Source: JASFQI01 sp050115555 (GTDB taxonomy: Bacteria > Desulfobacterota > DSM-4660 > Desulfatiglandales > HGW-15). Taken from it: a stretch of 7,965 bases of DNA. This document shows, piece by piece, positions 1 to 5,080 of this stretch. Each line of letters begins with the position of its first letter. The first letter of the stretch is position 1. A program made the translations under genes and the position numbers. The notes under the pieces were generated by a model. It worked only from the letters and a program-made list of their open reading frames with translations, searched no databases and was not told the DNA's origin. Location: NCBI GenBank assembly GCA_050115555.1, contig JASFQI010000230.1, positions 1-7,965 on the forward strand. The letters are read 5' to 3'.

Positions 1-15
1 CGAAAGGGCGTTTGG

Positions 16-228
16 ATGAAGGTTTTTTATAAAGTTTATCTTTTTTTAATCGTGGTACTGGTCCTGATATTGGCGGGTGCTGGATGGATCAGCTATCACC
101 GCGAGGTCTCCCTTTTCAATGACGATATGGAAAAGGACGCGATTCTTGTCGGAGAAGCGATGTCAGGGCTGATTGAGCACGCCTTAAAAGAATCGGGCAG
201 GGAGATCTCACCCCCGATCTGGTGGTGA
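16..228 (+). pseudogene. N-terminal fragment of a membrane sensor histidine kinase (TM1 plus start of sensor domain)
   Basis: The fragment has 70 codons starting at ATG 16, with a weak purine stretch (AAAGGG) about 8 bases upstream. Residues 4-25 form a hydrophobic transmembrane helix, followed by the start of an extracytoplasmic sensor region (REVSLFNDDMEKDA, then GEAMSGLIEHALKESG). This is how a family of two-TM, HAMP-containing kinases common in Desulfobacterota begins (recalled family knowledge). From about residue 62 the reading becomes nonsense and stops at TGA 226-228. Meanwhile the next ORF in another frame reads as the second half of a HAMP domain from about base 177. The rest of the sensor, TM2 and HAMP helix 1, roughly 150 residues in relatives, are absent. 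I infer an out-of-frame internal deletion. Alternatives are an assembly error or a genuine one-helix short protein. Confidence 0.6.
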
Positions 229-1064
229 ACAGCCGGGATGAATTCGCCGAGCTCGGAAACACGCTCAATTCGATGTGCAGGGAACTCCATGACAGCTGGG
301 AAGCGTTTCGAATGGAAAACGAGCGCAGGATTGAAGCGATCGAGCAGTTACGTCACACGGAGCGCCTCGCTACACTGGGCAGACTTTCCGCAGGAATGGC
401 CCATGAATTCGGAACCCCTTTGAATGTGATCTCCGGACGGTCCAAACTCATCCGTTCCGGGGAGCTTGAGACGGTTGAAGTCACCGAATCCGCGCGTATT
501 ATTGAGGAACAAGCGGGAAAAATCACAGAAATCATGCAAAGCCTTCTGGACTTCGCCAGGCGTAGAAAACCCAATCGGTCCTCACAAGACATGGAGGCGG
601 TGGTTCACCGGGTGATCGAAATGCTTGCGCCGATGGCCAGCAAGGCAAAGGTTGTCTTTCAGGTCATCAAGCAACAGAATATTCCTTTGATCTCCGTTGA
701 TCCGCTGCAGATTCAACAGGTGCTCACAAATCTAGCGATAAATGGAATCCAGGCCATGGCCGACGGAGGGCGGCTGGAAGTGGAGCTGGAAATTCTAAGC
801 AAACGACATCCCGAGAAAAAGGACAGGACTGGAGACTATCTGGCGATCAGCATCAGAGATGAGGGAAGAGGAATCCCACCGGGGGATCTCGAGCATATTT
901 TCGAACCTTTCTTTTCAACCAAAGACGTGGGGAAAGGGACCGGTCTCGGGCTTTCCATCGTTTACGGGATCGTTCGGGAGCATGGCGGATGGATCGAGGT
1001 GGAGAGCACGCAGGGCAAGGGCGCGTGCTTCAGGGTCTATCTGCCTGTCGAGGAGTCGAGATGA
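222..1064 (+). CDS. Sensor histidine kinase, cytoplasmic core (partial HAMP, HisKA, HATPase_c), separated from its sensor
   Basis: This is the autokinase half of a two-component sensor, which transfers phosphate from ATP to a histidine and then to the downstream regulator. Counting from GTG 222, residues 4-18 are the end of a HAMP domain (RDEFAELGNTLNSM). The same frame is open upstream to 177 and still reads as HAMP (RIGQGDLTPDL). A coiled region follows. The HisKA H-box is at residues 55-68 with phospho-acceptor H61 in HEFGTPL. The N-box lies near N170/N174, the G1 box is DEGRGIP (213-219), the F region is around 227-233, and the G2 box is GKGTGLGLS (238-246). All catalytic boxes are intact. 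The GTG at 222 overlaps the preceding stop but lacks a well-placed Shine-Dalgarno, so this ORF probably began as part of the gene starting at 16. Its stop overlaps the regulator's ATG. If translated alone the product would be soluble and without a signal input. Confidence 0.8.
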   Translation: MVNSRDEFAELGNTLNSMCRELHDSWEAFRMENERRIEAIEQLRHTERLATLGRLSAGMAHEFGTPLNVISGRSKLIRSGELETVEVTESARIIEEQAGKITEIMQSLLDFARRRKPNRSSQDMEAVVHRVIEMLAPMASKAKVVFQVIKQQNIPLISVDPLQIQQVLTNLAINGIQAMADGGRLEVELEILSKRHPEKKDRTGDYLAISIRDEGRGIPPGDLEHIFEPFFSTKDVGKGTGLGLSIVYGIVREHGGWIEVESTQGKGACFRVYLPVEESR

Positions 1065-2425
1065 AAGGGAATGTTCTAATCGTTGATGATGATCAAGCGA
1101 TGTGCGAAATGCTCGATTTCGACCTGAAACGCAGAGGCTTTCGAGTCACATGGCACACCATGGCGGAAAGCGCATTTTCAGACCTGAAGGAGTCCGATTT
1201 CGATGTCGTCCTTGCAGATATCCATCTTCCAGGCATGACCGGCATTGAATTGTGCGAAAGGATCTCCGCGAACCGCCCCGATATCCCGGTGATCGCCATC
1301 ACCGGGTTCGGGAGCCTTGAAACGGCGATTGCATCGATCCGGGCGGGTGCCTACGATTTTGTGACCAAGCCCATGGACACGGATCTTCTCGAGGTTGCGC
1401 TGAATCGCGCCGTCTCCCATCGAGCATTGCAGGAAAAAGTTAAGGTATTGAGCCGGGAGAAAGCAAGAACGCAACCGTTTGACGAGCTCATCGGGGACAG
1501 CCTGCCCATGCAAAAGCTGTTTTCCCAAATGACCCACGTCGCGGATACCGACATTTCCGTTCTGCTTCTGGGGGAGAGCGGAACCGGGAAGGAACTCGTT
1601 GCGCAAACCCTGCACAAACACAGCAAACGTCATCAGGCCCCGTTCATTCCCCTCAATTGCTCGGCGCTGCCGGAAACGCTGTTGGAAAGCGAACTTTTCG
1701 GGCACAAAAAAGGAGCGTTCACCGATGCAACAACCGACCGCAAAGGGCTCTTTCAGGAGGCCCAGGGCGGTACGCTCTTTCTGGACGAGGTCGGGGAGAT
1801 CCCGATCATGCTTCAACCCAAGCTGCTTCGGGCCCTGGAAGAACGCTCCATTCGACCTGTGGGCGGGAATTCAGAAATTCCCGTGGATGTGCGGATTCTA
1901 GCCGCTACAAACCGAGATCTTGAATCCGCTGTTGAAGAAGGACGCTTTCGGGAAGATCTATACTATCGTCTCAATGTCATGCAGATCGAGGTGCCTCCCT
2001 TACGATCGCGTGGAACGGATGTCCTGTTGCTGGCGGATGTGTTCATCCAGCAGTTCGCTCGGCGTTTCAATAGACAGGTGACAGGAATCTCCGACAATGC
2101 GGCGCAGAGGCTTCTGGATTACGTCTGGCACGGCAATGTACGCGAATTGCGAAACGCCATGGAACGGGCCGTGGTCTTGACCCGCTTTGAAAAAATCGCC
2201 GTGGATGATCTTCCCCAAAAAATCCAGGCCTATCAAAGCGGACATATTTTCATCGGCTCCCATGACCCTGCTGAGCTGCTCCCCATGGAAGAGGTCGAAC
2301 GTCGGTACATCTTACATGTTCTCAAGGTCGTTGGTGACAACCGCACGTCAGCGGCTCGAATTTTAAAACTGGATCGCAAAACGCTGTACAGAAAACTCCA
2401 GCAATACGGCGCTGCCAAAGAGTAA
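1061..2425 (+). CDS. Sigma-54-dependent response regulator, NtrC family (REC - AAA+ - Fis-type HTH)
   Basis: A 454-residue transcription activator that, when phosphorylated, should bind upstream sites and use ATP hydrolysis to open sigma-54 promoters. The receiver spans residues 1-118, with acidic pocket DDD 9-11, phospho-acceptor D53 (LADIHLPGMTG), T81 and K103. The AAA+ domain spans about 142-370: Walker A GESGTGKE (171-178), a GAFTGA-type loop reading GAFTDA (218-223), Walker B GGTLFLDE (236-243), and an R-finger region near R295-R303. The Fis-type helix-turn-helix is at 414-450 (NRTSAARILKLDRKTLYRKL). I chose ATG 1061 over in-frame upstream starts because it has AGGAG five bases before it, overlaps the kinase stop as ATGA, and begins exactly at the receiver fold. 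It is co-transcribed with the kinase and is the obvious candidate activator of the sigma-54 promoter at 2555. Confidence 0.95.
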   Translation: MKGNVLIVDDDQAMCEMLDFDLKRRGFRVTWHTMAESAFSDLKESDFDVVLADIHLPGMTGIELCERISANRPDIPVIAITGFGSLETAIASIRAGAYDFVTKPMDTDLLEVALNRAVSHRALQEKVKVLSREKARTQPFDELIGDSLPMQKLFSQMTHVADTDISVLLLGESGTGKELVAQTLHKHSKRHQAPFIPLNCSALPETLLESELFGHKKGAFTDATTDRKGLFQEAQGGTLFLDEVGEIPIMLQPKLLRALEERSIRPVGGNSEIPVDVRILAATNRDLESAVEEGRFREDLYYRLNVMQIEVPPLRSRGTDVLLLADVFIQQFARRFNRQVTGISDNAAQRLLDYVWHGNVRELRNAMERAVVLTRFEKIAVDDLPQKIQAYQSGHIFIGSHDPAELLPMEEVERRYILHVLKVVGDNRTSAARILKLDRKTLYRKLQQYGAAKE

Positions 2426-2473
2426 AGCCCTTTTCGCTTCCTGTGAAATCAATCCCACCGAAGGCCGTGTCTT

Positions 2474-2515
2474 CCCACCGGGGCATTTTGCCACGGTGGG
2501 GCGAAACTCCCCACC
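2474..2515 (+). promoter_or_regulatory. Overlapping GC-rich inverted repeats upstream of a sigma-54 promoter (candidate activator site or attenuator)
   Basis: Three complementary arms lie in a row. Arm A is CCCACCG (2474-2480), arm B is CGGTGGGG (2494-2501) and arm C is CCCCACC (2509-2515). A pairs with B (7 bp, plus an inner GGCA/TGCC stem closing a TTT loop), or B pairs with C (7 bp with a 7-base loop CGAAACT), but not both at once. The centres, about 2487 and 2505, lie roughly 95 and 75 bases before the expected start of the promoter at 2555-2570. That is a plausible distance for enhancer sites of an NtrC-type activator. Neither hairpin is followed by a T-run, so a simple intrinsic terminator for the regulator gene is less likely, though an end-of-transcript structure is possible. 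Confidence 0.4.
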
Positions 2516-2554
2516 CAGACATTACATAACAAACTGAATTTACTATATTATATC

Positions 2555-2570
2555 TGGCACGGTTCTTGGT
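2555..2570 (+). promoter_or_regulatory. Candidate sigma-54 (-24/-12) promoter
   Basis: The sequence TGGCACG-GTTC-TTGGT matches the sigma-54 consensus TGGCACG-N4-TTGC(A/T) at every fixed position except the last base of the -12 element, where G replaces C. The -24 GG (2556-2557) and the -12 doublet (2568-2569) are exactly ten bases apart. It is preceded by an AT-rich stretch (2523-2553). Transcription would begin near 2580 and run through the small ORF at 2627, the receiver gene at 2830 and the protease gene at 3346. The gene immediately upstream encodes a sigma-54 activator, which supports the call. Confidence 0.65.
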
Positions 2571-2626
2571 ATAGACCTATGCATCGACCGGACGGGAAGC
2601 ATGATGCCCTGGGAAAGGAGGATCCG

Positions 2627-2668
2627 ATGAGAGAAAGAAAAAAGATCACGCACCAAGGGAAAACCTGA
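2627..2668 (+). CDS. Possible 13-residue leader peptide with strong ribosome binding site
   Basis: An AGGAGG (2616-2621) sits five bases before ATG 2627, the best Shine-Dalgarno in this window. The ORF reads MRERKKITHQGKT and stops at TGA 2666-2668. It lies in the leader between the sigma-54 promoter and the receiver gene. The peptide is very basic and I do not recognise it. A different frame continues past the stop with GAA AAA GGC and so on to a TGA at the edge of the inverted repeat (about 2699). A one-base deletion could therefore have shortened an original peptide of about 23 residues. It could be a regulatory leader peptide, a genuine small protein or a decayed gene start. Confidence 0.3.
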   Translation: MRERKKITHQGKT

Positions 2669-2692
2669 AAAAGGCACCGGACAAGCGGGTGA

Positions 2693-2803
2693 ATATTGAT
2701 GGCGTCGCAAAAAGCCGAGACCTAGAGATTTGCCCCTAACGATTCCCATGACTTAAGAGCAGCCAACAGGCGGTCGAGCAGGTTTTTGCGAGACTGTCAA
2801 TAT
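2693..2803. repeat. Imperfect 21-bp inverted repeat flanking 69 bp (MITE-like or dispersed repeat)
   Basis: The left arm 2693-2713 (ATATTGA, then TGGCG, then TCGCAAAAA) and the reverse complement of the right arm 2783-2803 (ATATTGA, then CAGTC, then TCGCAAAAA) match at 17 of 21 positions. The ends are perfect and the middle five bases have diverged. The 69-bp interior has no ORF. The core resembles short TTGATGG..TCG(C/T)AAAAAG repeats that I recall as frequent in intergenic regions of Desulfobacterota; that recollection is unverified. The element sits in the 5' leader of the receiver gene, ending 27 bases before its start codon, so its stem could also affect translation of that mRNA. No obvious target-site duplication flanks it. 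Confidence 0.5.
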
Positions 2804-2829
2804 CTTTACGCGCTATGTGGAGAAACCCC

Positions 2830-3327
2830 ATGGAAAAGAAAGAACAAACGCGAGTCCACTCGAAAAAAACAGCTCCAACGCCTGAGAACGATGGACCGTA
2901 TCGCGTTCTCCTGGCCGAGGATGATTTTGAAATGAGGGCATTGCTGTCGATGGCCTTGCGGAAATCCGGTTATGACGTGGTTGAGTGCTCGGATGGGATC
3001 GGGATGTTGACGCATCTGGCTGCCTTTCTTCTGCCGGATGAATTCGCGAACGACCCGGTGGACCTGATCATCTCCGATATCCGAATGCCGGGAGTCACAG
3101 GCCTGGAGGTGCTGGAAGGGAAACCTGAAAAACGGGATTTTCCGCCCATGATTCTCATCACGGCGTTCGGAGACGAGGAAACCCATGCATTGGCGGAGCG
3201 ATTCGGCGCTGCGGCAATGTTTGACAAACCTTTTGATGTGGATGTGCTCCTGGAAAAGGTGAGAGACGTGCTCTCCGGGACACGCGCCCATGTGCGCAGT
3301 GAAGAGGAAAAAAGGGACCAACCTTAA
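2830..3327 (+). CDS. Stand-alone response regulator receiver protein
   Basis: A 165-residue protein made of a basic, proline-containing N-terminal extension (1-23) and a single receiver domain (about 24-150), with no DNA-binding or enzymatic output domain. The acidic pocket is EDD (30-32), the phospho-acceptor is D83 (ISDIRMPGVTG), T111 is in LITAFG and K133 is in FDKPFD, so phosphorylation chemistry should work. The stretch between helix 2 and strand 3 (LTHLAAFLLPDEFANDP, 60-76) is longer than usual. ATG 2830 is preferred over in-frame ATG 2815 because GGAG (2819-2822) is seven bases upstream of it while 2815 has no ribosome binding site. The next gene, an HtrA-type protease, begins 18 bases after the stop, so the two are probably one operon. 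It may act as a phosphate sink, an adaptor, or a partner of a kinase elsewhere. Confidence 0.9.
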   Translation: MEKKEQTRVHSKKTAPTPENDGPYRVLLAEDDFEMRALLSMALRKSGYDVVECSDGIGMLTHLAAFLLPDEFANDPVDLIISDIRMPGVTGLEVLEGKPEKRDFPPMILITAFGDEETHALAERFGAAAMFDKPFDVDVLLEKVRDVLSGTRAHVRSEEEKRDQP

Positions 3328-3345
3328 GAAAGAAGGAAAATCGCC

Positions 3346-4839
3346 ATGAAAGAGAATAATCAAAAAATACGATACAATCCTTTCTCACCCCCGTGGCTCC
3401 GATGGTCCATGATTGCGGTGTGGTTCTCCGCCGTACTTCTTTTGCCCATGGCTTCACAGGCGAAGGACGGCGGGATTGAAAATCTGAGGCAGACCAGCAA
3501 GGCCTTCGCTGATGTGGCCAAGGAAGTTTCACCCGCGGTGGTGTTTATTCAGATCGAAAAGACCGTACAGCAACCCGAAGTTCAATTTTTTTCACCCTTC
3601 GGCCCCGGAACCCCGTTCGGGGATGAATTCCTCAGACACTTTTTCGGGACGCCCGGCCCGGGAAAATCCCCACGACCCCACTCATCGCCGCAACAACGAA
3701 TTGTCGGACAGGGATCGGGTTTCATTATTTCCAAGGATGGCTACATCCTGACGAACAATCATGTCGTCGGGGATGCGGATAAGGTCACCGTAAAGCTGCT
3801 CGATGGTCGCGAGTTCACGGCCAAAACGGTCGGCGCGGACCCACATTCCGATGTCGCGGTCATCAAGATCGACGCGGCCGATTTACCCGTGCTCGAACTG
3901 GGGGATTCCGATGCGATTGAAGTAGGCGAATGGGTCGTGGCCATCGGAAATCCCTTCGGTCTTTCCCATACCTTGACCGTCGGTGTGGTCAGCGCCAAGG
4001 GACGCAGCAGCATCGGGATTGCGGATTATGAAAACTTCATTCAGACGGATGCCGCCATTAATCCGGGAAACTCCGGAGGTCCCCTCGTGGACCTGGACGG
4101 CAAGGTCGTGGGCATGAATACCGCAATTTTCAGCCAAAGCGGCGGATATATGGGGATCGGTTTCGCCATCCCCATCAATATGGCCAAGTCGATCAAGGAC
4201 CAATTGATTCAAACCGGAAGCGTCGTTCGCGGATATCTGGGTATTGTCATTCAGGATCTGACCCCGGAACTGGCGAAATCGTTCGGAATGAAGGACCAGA
4301 AAGGAATTCTGGTTGCCCAGGTATCCGAAGACTCTCCGGCTGAAAAAGCAGGCATGAAGCAAGGCGACGTGATCGTTGAATTCGATGGAAAACCCGTTGA
4401 TCAGGTGGGGCCTTTCCGCAATGAAGTAGCCCTTAAGGCCCCGGGATCAAAAGAGAACATCACTGTTTTGCGCAATGGAGAACGCAAGGTACTATCCGTT
4501 ACCATCGGCCAGCTGACGGACAAGGAAGGCGCTGTGGCCGAAGGTCCTCACAATCTTGAAAAACTCGGAATGACCGTGCAGAACCTCACTCCGGAACTAG
4601 CCCGCCAATTGGGACTCGATGGGAAAAAGGGAGTCGTTGTAACCGGTGTGGCGCAGGGGTCGGTGGCGGCCCTCGCGAATATCAAGCCCGGGGGGATGAT
4701 TCTGGAAGTGAATCGCCAGCCGATTGAAAATACGGAGGAGCTGAAAAAGGCCATTGCCGAGGCTCCTGAAGACAGCCCTTTGCTGCTGTTGATCCTGGAA
4801 GGCGAGTATGCACGGTACGTGGTATTGCAAACCGAGTAA
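3346..4839 (+). CDS. htrA: Do/HtrA-family periplasmic serine protease with two PDZ domains (DegP/DegQ/MucD type)
   Basis: A 497-residue envelope quality-control protease. The N-terminus is a signal peptide: basic residues, a hydrophobic core at 20-34, and likely cleavage after SQA at residue 39. The trypsin-like domain (about 50-290) has the full catalytic triad: H139 (TNNHVVG), D169 (DPHSDVAVIKID) and S243 (NPGNSGGPLVD). The stretch at about 75-118, rich in Pro, Gly and Phe, corresponds to the LA loop of DegP/DegQ. PDZ1 spans about 295-390 (carboxylate loop YLGI) and PDZ2 about 403-495. The length is normal for the family. ATG 3346 has AAGGA eight bases upstream. It follows a receiver gene in the same direction, downstream of a sigma-54 promoter and an NtrC-type regulator, which suggests induction by an envelope or other stress signal. 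A hairpin follows 21 bases after the stop. Confidence 0.96.
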   Translation: MKENNQKIRYNPFSPPWLRWSMIAVWFSAVLLLPMASQAKDGGIENLRQTSKAFADVAKEVSPAVVFIQIEKTVQQPEVQFFSPFGPGTPFGDEFLRHFFGTPGPGKSPRPHSSPQQRIVGQGSGFIISKDGYILTNNHVVGDADKVTVKLLDGREFTAKTVGADPHSDVAVIKIDAADLPVLELGDSDAIEVGEWVVAIGNPFGLSHTLTVGVVSAKGRSSIGIADYENFIQTDAAINPGNSGGPLVDLDGKVVGMNTAIFSQSGGYMGIGFAIPINMAKSIKDQLIQTGSVVRGYLGIVIQDLTPELAKSFGMKDQKGILVAQVSEDSPAEKAGMKQGDVIVEFDGKPVDQVGPFRNEVALKAPGSKENITVLRNGERKVLSVTIGQLTDKEGAVAEGPHNLEKLGMTVQNLTPELARQLGLDGKKGVVVTGVAQGSVAALANIKPGGMILEVNRQPIENTEELKKAIAEAPEDSPLLLLILEGEYARYVVLQTE

Positions 4840-4860
4840 TCGTTTGAGAGAGGTTTGTCG

Positions 4861-4895
4861 CAAAGGCGGGGCGGCGAAAGCCGACCCCGCCTTTG
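4861..4895 (+). terminator. Strong hairpin after the protease gene, probable terminator without a clear T-run
   Basis: CAAAGGCGGGG (4861-4871) pairs perfectly with CCCCGCCTTTG (4885-4895). An inner CGGC/GCCG stem closes a GAAA tetraloop (4876-4879), and one A (4884) is bulged. It starts 21 bases after the htrA stop codon. The following bases are GC-rich (CCGGAGGG) rather than T-rich, so it may be an mRNA 3'-end stabiliser or a repeat rather than a classical intrinsic terminator. Confidence 0.5.
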
Positions 4896-4923
4896 CCGGA
4901 GGGTTCGGAACTGCGAGTAAGCG

Positions 4924-4975
4924 TCTGGTTCGAGGGCAACCAGAAGCCCAAGGGGTTCGGAAAAAGGGATTGGGC
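4924..4975. other. Two further small inverted repeats in the convergent intergenic region
   Basis: TCTGGTT (4924-4930) pairs with AACCAGA (4938-4944) across a 7-base loop, and GCCCAA (4946-4951) pairs with TTGGGC (4970-4975) across 18 bases. Together with the hairpins at 4861 and 5036, most of 4861-5058 can fold. No real protein-coding gene is supported between 4840 and 5080. Whether this is a small RNA, a dispersed repeat or chance cannot be decided from one copy. Confidence 0.3.
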
Positions 4976-5035
4976 GACACAGGAACCGGTCTACCGCGTC
5001 AGGAGAACAAACATGAATATCGCTCGCTAACCCTG

Positions 5036-5058
5036 CAGTCCCGCTGAAAGCGGGACTG
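5036..5058 (-). terminator. Perfect 10-bp hairpin after the DUF4388 gene, possible terminator
   Basis: CAGTCCCGCT (5036-5045) and AGCGGGACTG (5049-5058) form a perfect stem with a GAA loop. It lies 22 bases beyond the stop codon of the minus-strand gene ending at 5081, mirroring the hairpin after the convergent protease gene. There is no T-run on the minus-strand 3' side. The motif GGACTG is repeated directly beside it (5053-5058 and 5059-5064), allowing an alternative longer pairing with GCAGTCC. Confidence 0.4.
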
Positions 5059-5080
5059 GGACTGCGTGAGCAAAACATTT

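Noticed and set aside
180..200. Programmed -1 ribosomal frameshift joining the two kinase parts
   Set aside because: The bases at 183-190 are not a proper slippery heptamer, and the joined protein would still lack TM2 and HAMP helix 1.
989..1060. Upstream in-frame extension of the NtrC-type regulator
   Set aside because: It lies inside the kinase gene, adds residues before the receiver fold, and ATG 1061 has AGGAG and an ATGA overlap with the kinase stop.
1152..1169. TGGCAC word with partial sigma-54 similarity
   Set aside because: It lies inside the regulator coding sequence and has no matching -12 element.
2474..2515. Ordinary intrinsic terminator for the regulator gene
   Set aside because: Neither alternative hairpin is followed by a T-run, and the location suits activator sites for the downstream sigma-54 promoter better.
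2815..2829. Start of the receiver gene at ATG 2815
   Set aside because: It has no ribosome binding site, whereas ATG 2830 has GGAG seven bases upstream.
4924..4944. T-arm-like GGTTCGA word suggesting a tRNA
   Set aside because: No acceptor, D or anticodon arms can be built around it; the stem and loop do not fit T-arm geometry.
4905..5012. Possible cobalamin riboswitch (words like AAAAAGGGATTGGGCG, ACCGGTCTACCGCG, GTCAGGAGA)
   Set aside because: The conserved core (GCCACTG and a full B12 box) is absent, and no sensible gene follows on the plus strand. A covariance search could reopen it.
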